Source: Rhipicephalus microplus
Taxonomy: Eukaryota; Arthropoda; Arachnida; Ixodida; Ixodidae
Direction: 5' to 3'
Length of the DNA: 64,000 bases
Assembly (NCBI RefSeq): GCF_043290135.1
Contig: NC_134710.1
Coordinates: forward strand, 1,116,001-1,180,000
A model generated the notes under the pieces. The model searched no databases and was not told the origin of the DNA. It worked only from the letters and a program-made list of their open reading frames with translations. This document shows positions 44,707-54,180 of the stretch, piece after piece. Both the position numbers and the translations under genes were made by a program. The stretch's first letter is position 1, and every line of letters starts with the position of its first letter.

Positions 44707-45787
44707 GTCTGGAGCTTGGACTCTCCACAATTCCGGACGTCGTGAATACTTTTTGCTTCGTTCTGCCTTTTGCAGAACAACGATTTCAAAATGGAGGGTG
44801 GTCAAAGCAGCAATGAGGAGGTGCCAAAGAATGCATGCTTTGGCCACGCTCATTTGTGAGTCCATATTAGGTATATTGGCGTGTGGCGTGCACAGCATTC
44901 AGGTATAAGTAAAAGGGTCAATGAAAAAACGGTATAGGGGAAGCACACCAGCAAAGAAATAAAATATGTTCCCTGCTGCCAACTTCTTCTTTGCACCTCC
45001 AGATGGCCCTACCTATAAAGCCTCTAGCAATGGTGGCGGCAGAACCCCGGTATTATGCGAACGCAAAGAAGCCTACGGATGAAATAAAATCTACTATTAA
45101 CGATACCTGCATGTTACATGTTAGCTTTGATATCTGCTATACGCTAGTCCACTTCGATAGTTTGTGGTCATGTTGGCGTTAAACATACCCAAAATTTAAG
45201 GCACCCTCAATGCGCTTTTTCGGCGCCACGAACCAGACGAATGCAACTCACAACGGTTCTGCGACGTTTGACTGACGAGCACACGTTGAATCATGCTCTT
45301 TTCTTTCGCTGATCTTTTATGGGAGGTTTACATCTTGGCAATTTCACGAAATTATTCAAAGCGGTGCAATAAAGATGAGACATGACGAATGAGTGCGTTT
45401 CCTGGCTTTGGCACCAGGATAAAAACACCTGGCTCATAGACCTCATCGTTACTAGTGCATTGTCACTCAGGATGGTATGTGTGGAATGTATCATGCCGAA
45501 CAGGTAGCAGTAGTGTCGATGTCAAAGGGCCACTCCATTTTCCATTAAGCTCTCATGCGCCGCTCGCAGTGGAAATAAATTAACTTCCACGCAACAGGCA
45601 CTATTCAAATTTGGCCCAGATGACCTACGCACACCAAGTAATGGAATGAAGGGCACATCTCAATTTCGAAATTCGATGTAACTGCTCCTTTAAAACATAA
45701 AAGAAATGTATAGTTGTTTCCTAGAAATGCCAAACAAATGTACAGAAATTCTATCACAGTGTCATTCAGCAACATTTTAGAAAAACT
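44707..45787. other. No gene seen
   Basis: About 1.1 kb of intron-like DNA with no recognisable protein or repeat boundary. The minus-strand frame at 45605-45871 is a translation of the start of the neighbouring TTAAAGGGGCC repeat and not a gene. Confidence 0.45.
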
Positions 45788-46231
45788 TAAAGGGGCCCAG
45801 CAACACTTTTTGAGCACGGTCAGAAAATGCAGCCGATCGGTAGTAGAGGCTCCCGACAACAAGCGAGCCAAATATTATAGCGCAGCACGTGGCCTGGAAT
45901 TCACAATAAATTATCAAAGTCAGCTAAAAATAGCTTTCTCTTCTCTCAACAAATTACGGAATTAAGCCCAGTAAGCCCATCTATCAGCCATTGGCTGTTT
46001 TGAACATGGCGCGCTCAGTTGTTACAGAGGTCACAGCAAAAGGCAGTCATTTGTCCACGCGTGCGCGCGCGACGCACAGAAAAAGTCGCATATTCGAAGA
46101 AAAAAAAAATACTCAAGGTCACGAGGCGCGAGTGACGTTTTTGTTTGCCTCTCCCATCTCTCCCTGCTCAGCTTCCAGAGCTGACAACCCAAACGCTCGA
46201 AAAAAGATAAGGGCGAGAGGGCTCAGAGTGC
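45788..46231 (+). mobile_element. TTAAAGGGGCC-family repeat, copy 2
   Basis: Forward copy of the repeat described at 14480-14947: cttaaaggggcccagcaaca start, tagtagaggctcccgac, ggcctggaattcacaataaa, catctatcagccattggctg, caaggtcacgaggcgc. Diverged from copy 1 by many substitutions, so the family is old. Non-coding. Confidence 0.8.
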
Positions 46232-46573
46232 ACAGTCTCTAACTTGTGGAACAACTTATTTTTTTTTTCATTTCTCTCTCTTTAATGCTTTCTACTCGTA
46301 CCCGTCTGCTCGAAGAGCAGGAACAAAGGAGCCAATGTCCTCCTCTTTTTGCCTTTTCTTTTATTTTTGTTGCTGTTTTTTCGATTTTTGAGCAGCCAGC
46401 CACAGCTCACGCCTTTTACTGTTGCCCTCGTAGGTGGGTATTGCCTCGAGAGTGCTTTGTTGCTTCCGTTGTCGCGCCGCCTACGTACCACCGCATGTGC
46501 AGCATTTCTCTTTTGCATGCATGGTGTCCAAAGCCACAGCAAATTTCTTGAATTGTCGATTTCTCGTGTAGCT

Positions 46574-47730
46574 ATGGCCAGCATCAAGAAACGCAAGAAC
46601 CTTGACTTTGCAACAAAGTTGAAGACTATTCAGCGTGTTGAGGCGGGCAAAACATGTTCGACCGTCGTGGCCAACTTTGGGATACCACGGAGCACTCCAA
46701 GTACTTTGTTCAAAAACAAGGCACATATCAAGGCAAAGGCGGGGGAGGAGCGAACGTCAGGAGCCTGTCATGTGCACACTCCTGCCCATGGGAATGGAGA
46801 AAAGGCACTCTATACCTGGTTTTTAGAAGTGCGCGCGAAGAACATTCCGGTGAATGGCCCGATGTTAATGGCCAGGCCAAATGGTTTACCGGTGCACTCG
46901 GTGAAGATAACTTCCCCGACAACACCAGGTGGCTTCAGCGATTTAAGCAGTGGTGCAACATTGTTGGAAAAACCATTTCTAGCAAAAGCGAAGCTATCAG
47001 CAGCCAGGACATCCAGCAGCGGATGACGAAGAAGTGGTTGGAAATCTCAGCGAAGTTTTCTCCCACGGAGATCTTTAACGCCGATGGGACCACTCTCTTT
47101 TGGCAAATGTTGACGAGCAAGACTCTTGACGTCCCTGGTAGCACGTGTCACGGGGGCAAAATGAGTAAAGTTCGCGTGAGCGTTCTGCTGGCAGCCAATA
47201 TGGATGGGTCTCGGAAGCTCTAGCCCTTTGTGATCGGAAAAGAAAGGGCACCGCGCTGTTTCAAAAAGTGTAAGCAGCTCCCCGTCTGATACGGCTCAAA
47301 CAAAAAGGCGTGGACGACGCATCAGCTGTTCACGGAACAGCTGCAAGCATGGGACATCGAGCTAGGCAAGTCAGGGCATTGCACTTGCCTTGTTGTGGAC
47401 AACTGCTCGGCCCACCACACTCCCTGCAATATCGAGCTGAAGTTTCTGCTGGCCAACATGACGGCAAAGCTGTAACCGCCTGACCAAGGCATCATCAAGT
47501 TCTTCAAGGTGGGCTACAGGAGGCAACTCCTTGATAAGCTGCTGATCAACCTCCGCATGGGCACTGGGCTGAAAGTTGACCTACTTGGTGCCATACAAAT
47601 GATGATGGGTGCCTGGTGAGACGTGAAGACGGACACAGTGGTGAACTGTTTCCGCAAGGTAGGCTCTGAGACGGCAGAGCTTGTGGAAAACTGTGTCGAA
47701 TTTTTAATATGCATGCTCCAAAACAAAGTA
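46574..47730 (+). pseudogene. Tigger/pogo-like transposase, decayed
   Basis: Plus-strand CENP-B/Tigger transposase. It starts MASIKKRKNLDFATKLKTIQ with VVANFGIPRSTPSTLFKNK (HTH_psq). After frameshifts: ALYTWFLEVRAKNIPVNGPM and WLQRFKQWCNIVGKTISSKS (CENPB HTH), PTEIFNADGTTLFWQMLTS (first D), SKVRVSVLLAANMDGSRKL, stop, then CTCLVVDNCSAHHTPCNIEL (second D) and the tail TVVNCFRKVGSETAELVENC. At least three internal stops and several shifts. It is more complete than the copy at 28924-30148, because it keeps the DNCSAH block. It lies in the abLIM intron on the opposite strand to the gene. Confidence 0.9.
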
Positions 47731-48071
47731 TTTACGAAACGTTGCAGTTATAGTAATCTCGTATCTCTTTTTCTGTTGCTTGTGTTAAAACATTTTAACT
47801 TCAGCTAATTAATTAAACAAAGAAGACCCAGTAAGAGCTTTTCGAACTTGTAGTTTCGGTTTCCACGCTACCGCTGCCGACTCGGAACGACACCCACGCC
47901 GCCACCGGTAGAAACGGCCTCAGCGCACACCTTTAAACGTACCATATCATAATGTTGGCGATAAAGTTATCACATATAGAGAAATGCGTGAGCATTCTGA
48001 TGATGGTCAGTATGGACATCAGCATTATTTTTACAGCCATTAGAATCAGTATTCATTATTTTGAAGTGTTG

Positions 48072-48202
48072 ATATTGATAGATATGTGGGGTTTAATGTC
48101 CCAAAACCACCATATGATTACGAAAGACGCTGTAGTGGAGAGCTCCGGAAATTTCGACCACCTGGGGTTCTTTAACGTGCACCCATATCTGAGCACATGG
48201 GC
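48072..48202 (-). mobile_element. tRNA-derived SINE, 5'-truncated
   Basis: Reverse copy with atattgatagatatgtgg tail side, gtttaatgtcccaaaacc and cctggggttctttaacgtgc, stopping at gagcacatggg. Flanked by an imperfect 14-bp duplication attttgaagtgttg / attttgaaaagttg (48058-48071 and 48203-48216). Confidence 0.85.
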
Positions 48203-48282
48203 ATTTTGAAAAGTTGTGAAGATATAACGAGCATAATATTTGATACGTTATTCTGAAACATTCAGAATTCTGAAATTTGTAG

Positions 48283-48370
48283 CGATTGATATGTGGGGTT
48301 TAAGCCCCAAAACCACAATATAATTATGAGAGATGCTGTAGTGGAGGGCTCCGGAAATTTTGACTAGCTG
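48283..48370 (-). mobile_element. tRNA-derived SINE, short copy
   Basis: Reverse copy of 88 bp (gattgatatgtggggttt ... gagggctccggaaattttga). Flanked by an 18-bp duplication gaattctgaaatttgtag with one difference (48265-48282 and 48371-48388). Confidence 0.88.
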
Positions 48371-48501
48371 GAATTCTGAAATTCGTAGTAGTGAAATATT
48401 TTGACATTAAACCAATGGACATTTGGAGTGGGATTTTCAAAAAAGTCATTAATGTGAAAAAATCTTCAATCTGAGGTTTGCTATAACGAGATTTGACTTT
48501 A

Positions 48502-49791
48502 TGCTCGAGTAATCAACACACTTTTTTCCCCAAAAAATCGAAGTAATGTTGTGGGTACATTTATTTTGTGGAGAACATTTTATAATAAATTTTTGGGATG
48601 AGCAAGAAATGCGGTAATCAAGACAGTTAGGTAGCTTTGCCATTTGAAATTGACATAAGAGTACCCAGTTTTTTTTGGTGCTCTTCACTCATCTTCGGTA
48701 GTTGATGTCATTTTCTGCACGATGTTCCTGTGCTGCCCGCTCATGCCATATTAGCATTTCGCGGCTTTTTTTTTTTTTTTGCAATCATTTAACCGCAACA
48801 GTGGTATCTGCGGTGATCTCGAGGGGCGCTCTGAGACGCGCACTACGATGCACTTTGCCAACTTCACCGCAACCTCGCACGACGACCCCGAGGTTGACAA
48901 TGCAGCAAGTAACCAACATTGCAGCAAGCTACCACTGAAGCATCGATAAGAAACCATTGATAACAAGATTAACGACAAAATAAAGCCGCCACCTCACAGT
49001 CCACATGAGAAGCAACTATAGAAAATGTTCCTTGAAGTACAACGGGATAACCAGCATAAAAAGCGAATTGCAACCGAAGCAGGAATCAGGGCTGCCAACA
49101 TGTTGTGAAAATCATCCCTGTCTTTTCTGGGCGGCAAACAATATTTTCTGGTTCCAGAAACCTGTGACGAGATGGCAACGAGTGGCCTAAACAGCAAATC
49201 TTGTCGTCACTCGAAGATGGCGTGCATACGTTTAGGCCTTAAAGTTTCAAATTTGCCATAAGCGACCATTGGTAGGTGCAGGCAGTTTCGTGACCTTCGC
49301 TCGCTGTGTGCTTGTCATCTGCGATGTCTCTACACTCACACCATCCATGAACCCTGCTGTGGAACATGGTAATTAAAAAATACAAAAGCGTGCCGTGCAC
49401 ACATAGAAATAAAAACATAATGGCGTGCGGCAGCAGCCAGGGGGTGGGGGTGGGGCCGAAAGTGAGCAGAGGTGGCTGAGGTGCATCGGCCTAATAAAAA
49501 ACGGGAAAAGTCCAACGGGTAAGAAGGCGCCAAAAGTCGGTTCGCAGGACTGCAGTGGTTAAATATTGGGTGTGCGTTTATTACGTGGCAGAAAAAAAAA
49601 AGCTCTAAACATTAATAACTGAAGTTGGGGATGCATTTATTATGCAAGTGTGTTAATTACGCACGTATGCACAGTAAGCACATAGGCAAAAATCAGAAAT
49701 TCGCAATACGTGCCATCAAGCAGAAGATCATGCATACTGGAGGCAATGGATTTGTAAAAAAAAATGTTGCGCAGGATCTTCCCCATCCTAC
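48502..49791. other. abLIM intron, no gene seen
   Basis: About 1.3 kb without recognisable proteins. Contains a T-run near 48768, a G-rich tract near 49439-49460 (gggggtgggggtgggg) and AT-rich stretches. It leads directly to the donor side of the 49792 exon. Confidence 0.5.
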
Positions 49792-49991
49792 CTGGATCAG
49801 TATAAGGGAACGGTGGTGCTGGGAAATCATCCCTTTCAATCTTGGGGATTTCAGTGGGCTTGGGTGGTCGGGCACCAGGAAAGTGGGCCAATTCAATGGG
49901 CTCCTCATTGTTCATGTGAGGAGACTTCGGCCGAGGCACACTGGACTGGATCGTGTCCACTGGAAAGCCATCAGAGCCACATGGAGACATG
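49792..49991 (-). CDS. unc-115: abLIM linker exon with IERDDFPAPPFPYTDP
   Basis: Host exon of the abLIM/Unc-115 gene. The minus-strand acceptor is ttctag and the donor gtagga. The translation includes VPRPKSPHMNNEEPIELAHF, then ARPPKPTEIPKIERDDF and PAPPFPYTDP, the conserved proline-rich stretch that follows the LIM domains in abLIM proteins. It ends one base into a codon, which the next exon (41509) completes as glutamate, giving TDP-E-RRRRWS. A second usable acceptor inside it would end the exon at 49959 and fits the phase of the small exons upstream. The downstream intron of about 8.3 kb holds a decayed Tigger transposon, SINEs and other repeats. The exon itself has no stop in frame. Confidence 0.88.
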
Positions 49992-50034
49992 CTAGAAGAA
50001 CCACGCACCAATGAACCAGGTTACGGGTACATAC

Positions 50035-50049
50035 CGAGAACTTGCATTC
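50035..50049 (-). CDS. Candidate 15-nt micro-exon
   Basis: A 15-base segment on the minus strand preceded by a long T-rich tract ending in cag and followed by gtatgt, a good donor. In the phase left by the 50132-50182 exon it reads GMQVL without a stop and keeps that phase. Micro-exons are known in cytoskeletal genes, but a segment this short between splice-like dinucleotides can arise by chance. Only transcript data would settle it. Confidence 0.3.
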
Positions 50050-50131
50050 CTGAAAAAAAAAAAGAATAAAAAGAAACATGCCTCAACAGATATGTCAAAT
50101 GCATAAAATTGTCCCTTCGTTCAATGCTCAC

Positions 50132-50182
50132 CTTGCTTTGTGTGAGGCTTAATGGGCAGCTTTTTTCGACTTCCCAAGCCAT
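50132..50182 (-). CDS. unc-115: Probable abLIM linker exon (51 nt)
   Basis: Candidate small exon. On the minus strand it follows a ctttcag acceptor and ends at a gtgagc donor. Read with one base from the previous exon it gives GLGSRKKLPIKPHTKQ, a basic linker-like peptide, and ends with one base of the next codon. Its phase does not match the first acceptor of the 49792-49991 exon. It would match an internal acceptor that ends the exon at 49959, or an unseen exon may lie between. It sits 140 bases upstream of the certain exon, which supports it. The alternative phase-0 reading (MAWEVEKSC...) is also open. No family motif decides between the two. Confidence 0.45.
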
Positions 50183-50719
50183 CTGAAAGATGCAACACGT
50201 CATTACATCAATTCAACTAGAAGTATGCATGGCATGTTGAACAGTATAGGTCCCAAAAAAGATGAAAAAAAAAAAGGGGCAACATCGCAGGGTCAGAATA
50301 GAGCTGTCACACTCAAAACAGCGGACACTGTAGACGCCGTCAAACAACACAAACATGCGTCATTCATTAGATGTTTTACAATGGTAAGCTGTAGCGCAAA
50401 TGCAGCGACACTGACGTGCAACTTGTCTCGAAGGAGCCTGCAAAAAATGAGAGCCAGAAAATTGTCTCCACAGGCTTCCCGTGAGAGAAGTCCGTTGATG
50501 CACATTGCCAAACCCCAAAGAACCTGGTTGCTGCTCCATGTGTACCGGCATAACTTTTCTTCCACAAGGCAGCGCTGCTGAGGTCACCGCACTAACCTCA
50601 CAACCCACAAGTGCAGTGCGCCCTCTCGTGTGTTGGCTGTTTACTACAACTAACTTGCGGAACACACATGTTCCATGAGATAAAGAGACTTTGCAAAGGT
50701 GATAGCACCCCTCCCCCAC

Positions 50720-50975
50720 CCCCTCAGCTTGTACTTTCTAAATAGCATTTACATCCTACATAATGAAAGAAGGGCAATGAAACTGGAGACTTTTGGTAGA
50801 ACCACCCTGATGAAACATCAGAAGCATTATTAGTAGTAATTACACTATAAAGAAAAACGGACTAAAGTGGAGGAAAAAAAATTCTTCACTGGTGGAGACT
50901 GAACCCACAACCTTCATATTACACGCCCAACGCACCAGCAACAGAGCTATAGCAGCAGTTCTTCCCCTGTTCTTT
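50720..50975 (-). mobile_element. Second type of tRNA-like SINE (remnant)
   Basis: On the minus strand the segment from about 50960 reads tatagctctgttgctggtgc (A-box-like) and ggttgtgggttcagtctcc (B-box-like), spaced as in a tRNA, followed by an AT-rich body. Its sequence differs from the main SINE family. The 3' end and flanking duplication are not clear. Confidence 0.5.
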
Positions 50976-51943
50976 TTCTTGTGCATTTTCGTAATTGTAT
51001 ACCTGGTAGGGTTAACAAGTGCCATTCGAAGCCTTGGCAGCAAATGTGCTATGTCTTTTCTACAATACTTTGTAATGCCTGGTGTTCCATATTCTCACCA
51101 GTGCGATTCCGAATCAGGGTTCACAGCCACTGACAAGAAAGAAGTTCAGTGGTTTTGAAAGTCTTGGAAGACCCAAACAAAGAATAGTATTCTGTGAGAT
51201 GGCAGAAAACAGAACACCACAATTTACAGCATGGAAGCACCTCTTCAAGTGCGTGCGCATACTGCACAACTAGCTCGCACCCAATGTAAAGGCACTCCCA
51301 CCTACTAAGGCTTCCGCAGGTGCCCCTTTGGCAACGGGATAACAGATAGGCCCAGTAGGAAGAGCCATCTAGTGCTACTTGTAGGGATTCAGTGGCTAGT
51401 TAATAAGTACACTGTGTGGGTTATCTTTTTTTACGTGCACTTTATATTATCACTTCAGCAGATCATTGACCTAATACTGTGGCCATTTGTAAGATTCAGC
51501 TGGTGGTCTCACCACTGTGCAAAACATGCTAATGTATGCACATGTGTTTATTACACTATGATGGTTACGAAGTCCATTTGTTCCATAAGCAAGTGAGAGA
51601 CCCAGACAACTGACAGTTCACTGAAAAAAAGAGCTGTAAATAGTAAAATTTAGGGCGAGAAGCAAATTTGAATATTGATGTTTGAGTGCAACTAGAATAT
51701 TTTTCACATATTTCTGAAATATTTTTCGAATCCTTCAAAGTGAAAAGTATGAGAGGATTCCTAACATAGTCTCATGAGATAGCAACATAAAAGGGCTTCT
51801 TTTGGCTAGGTTGCTGAGGGGTTGTTGTTCACAGTTGTCCTATCAAGAAATAGACGAAACTTAAATGTATTTATGAACATGATTTGCTACGACGAAGCTG
51901 TTGTTCCCGATAGTCCTCAATACTTTATACTGGCGACGAAACT

Positions 51944-52255
51944 TCAGGCCCAAGTTTGGTATAGGGAAAAAACTTTCTGCCAGGGGCACCACTGCGGACA
52001 AGGGGGGCTTTTATTGCAGCCGCATAAACGGCATGTTTTCGGTACGACGATTCTGTTGCGGAGACTTGCTCTGGTAGCTTCAAGCACATCCTTCAGTGGA
52101 ATTTCATACTCTGGTTTCCCATCGCTTTCAGGCAGCGTACTTGCGCGTAGCAGCCATGAATCTCTGTTTGGTTGCGGCAGTTTCACTCGTGGTGAAATTG
52201 GCATACAGCGTGACGCGGAACTTTTGGCACCTAATGTAACGCACTCATCTTCACG
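51944..52255 (-). other. Unidentified coding-like segment
   Basis: Open minus-strand frame of about 100 codons: DIIREDECVTLGAKSSASRC, MPISPRVKLPQPNRDSWLLR, ASTLPESDGKPEYEIPLKDV, LEATRASLRNRIVVPKTCRL and CGCNKSPPCPQW. The amino-acid balance is protein-like and there is a Cys-rich end (CRLCGC), but I do not recognise the family. A weak acceptor-like aataag lies upstream and no clear donor follows. It could be an exon, a domesticated or dead transposon piece, or chance. Confidence 0.3.
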
Positions 52256-53871
52256 AATAATGTCCTCTTATTGAAATAGCTTTCGCATATATGAAACGGG
52301 TGCATTCTAAACAAGAATGCACCCATGTCTTGACGTGGTATCGCTCGCTTCCATTGCTCTTTTCTTTCGGGGTCACCGGGAAATGTGAATAACACTTTTT
52401 TGACAGTTACTCTGTGGCCGGAATGACAGAATGGCGGTACAAGGTATGTCCTCTACATCGTTTGTCAAGCTGTCACTATTTGTTGCATTCAAGAGGTACA
52501 AGCACACACAGCTCTGCACACTTGTGATAAAACACGACACCAGCTGAATAGAGCAAGCACACCACACAGCCATGTCTTCATACCATTTGTCAAGCTCCAG
52601 CTAAGTATTTGGCACATTTAAAATAATAACAGGCATGTAGAGTACTCACAATAAAACATGACGCCAACAGAGAGCACAAAAAACACTATGTCGTCGCCTT
52701 TCTGGTCCCACCAAACGCCCCCTTAGCACCAGTGGCGCCGTGCCGCAATCAAAGTTAGCAGCACGAAAGGCTCCTCCATAGAGTGATGGAGAAGTTTTGT
52801 GACCAGTAAAAAGTATTGAAGGACTATGGGGGGGGAGGGGGGTGTTGTCAACATTATCTACATGTAAGGCAAAGATGCTAATTCCCCAGTCTCTCCTCTT
52901 CTATGAATTTCTGTGGAAGCCCAAGTGTTGTGATGATCAAGGGCATGCTCCCTTCAAGTTCGGAGTTCCAAATCTGTCTCAGATGAAAATACATATATAG
53001 GAACTCTAAAGATGTAGAAAAGCGAGAAGAAAGAAGAAAAGACAAAGAGCACCAAAAGATGGTGCTTATTCAATCTCTTTTTCATTCTTTTCGCTTTTAA
53101 GCTTGCGCCACTTCCTTCAAGTAATGATGCACCAACTGGCCCAACATAGCGTATTGTTAAGCTTCATATTTCAAAACATATGCAATTTTGAATGCTAAAA
53201 ATCTTCGGCATTCGATTGTTCAAAATTTTCTGCACCAATTTCAAGCCCAAAACAATCCTTTGCTGTCCGAGTCCCGATCGCTGCTGCATCTGTCACTTTT
53301 ATGTTGGAACAGTGTTTTTTTGAGTTGATACATTTGCAACTGTACCAAAACCTAAAAAGCAGCTTTGCCGTAATACAAGAATGTGGTGGGGTGAAGCACA
53401 GTGAAAATATGAAGAAGCCATTGCTAATCGAATGTTCACTTTACTTGTCTTTAGGAAGTTTGAATAGTAAAATTCCAATGCGAATTCAATAAAATAGCAA
53501 ATACTATTTGAAACATATTGAAAAATTTGATTATTTGCACATCCCTAGAAAACAAATAAATTGTTTTTTTTTTCCCCGCAGCAGGTCTTTTTTTTTTGCA
53601 AGTTCAATTGCACTGCACCATTTTCGACAGATTTCGGTATCCTTCTCTTTGTCTATATAAACCTATTTACCTCACAATCTAGATGAACTCCACACACAAG
53701 AAAAGAGGAATTTTCAAACAGTGGATTCATGGTGAAGTTCCCAAAGCCTTCCCTTCATATTGTCATCTATTTCTGTGAGCTCCAGATTACGTATTTGCCA
53801 TTTTCCTTAACTGATTCACTCGACAATGAAGGTGATGTAGCCCGTAGCTTCTGCCCACTCTTACATATTAA

Positions 53872-53995
53872 TAATTGTTGGAGTTTAACGTCCCAAAACC
53901 ACCAATGATTGTGAGAAACGTCGTAGTGGAGAGATTCGGAAATTTAGACTGCCTGGGGTTCTTTACCATGCACCTAAGCACACGAGACTCAAGCA
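53872..53995 (-). mobile_element. tRNA-derived SINE, diverged copy
   Basis: Reverse, 5'-truncated copy: gttggagtttaacgtcccaa, aaccaccaatgattgtgaga, gtagtggagagattcggaaa, cctggggttcttta. More diverged than the others. The flanking duplication was not resolved. Confidence 0.8.
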
Positions 53996-54180
53996 AGGCT
54001 AGAGTACACAGATGCTAGTCATTCAAAAATGCAGGCATAATGGGGGTTCAAAGGCCCCTTCCTTTTGGAAAATTTTTAAAACTTCTCATAGGGATGTATG
54101 CATTCAAACCCACTTCTGAGTAGACAAGCGACGACCATATAAGATACATTCTTTTTCTTTAATTGATGGCACACATAATA

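Larger units (their letters stand above)
47730..48500 (+). mobile_element. Tigger 3' region with degenerate right TIR
   Basis: Sequence after the transposase, carrying two SINE insertions (48072-48202 and 48283-48370). Near 48482-48501 gctataacgagatttgactt reads as a decayed version of the right TIR of Tigger-like elements (compare gagattcgactg at 31581-31592). The left TIR of this copy was not found. Confidence 0.5.
9439..50182 (-). other. unc-115: abLIM / Unc-115 actin-binding gene locus (partial)
   Basis: Extent of the visible part of a host gene on the minus strand, defined by the exons listed separately. Known family role: abLIM/Unc-115 proteins link signalling to F-actin through N-terminal LIM domains, a disordered linker and a C-terminal villin headpiece, and act in axon guidance and cytoskeletal organisation. 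Only linker exons are seen here. Five of them join with GT/AG sites and compatible phases over about 38 kb. The introns (about 8.3, 7.2, 0.2, 22.3 and 1.8 kb) are filled with transposons, nearly all decayed. LIM exons are expected beyond 64 kb and headpiece exons below position 1; neither is recognisable here. Inference: functional gene, because the exons stay open and spliceable while the neighbouring DNA is full of broken reading frames. Confidence 0.8.
50183..54170. other. Mostly unassigned stretch upstream of the small exons
   Basis: About 4 kb, probably abLIM intron. It holds a tRNA-like SINE remnant (50720-50975), an unidentified coding-like segment (51944-52255), a G-rich run near 52829-52842 and a SINE (53872-53995). 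No LIM domain (no regular Cys/His pattern on either strand) was found. Confidence 0.45.
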
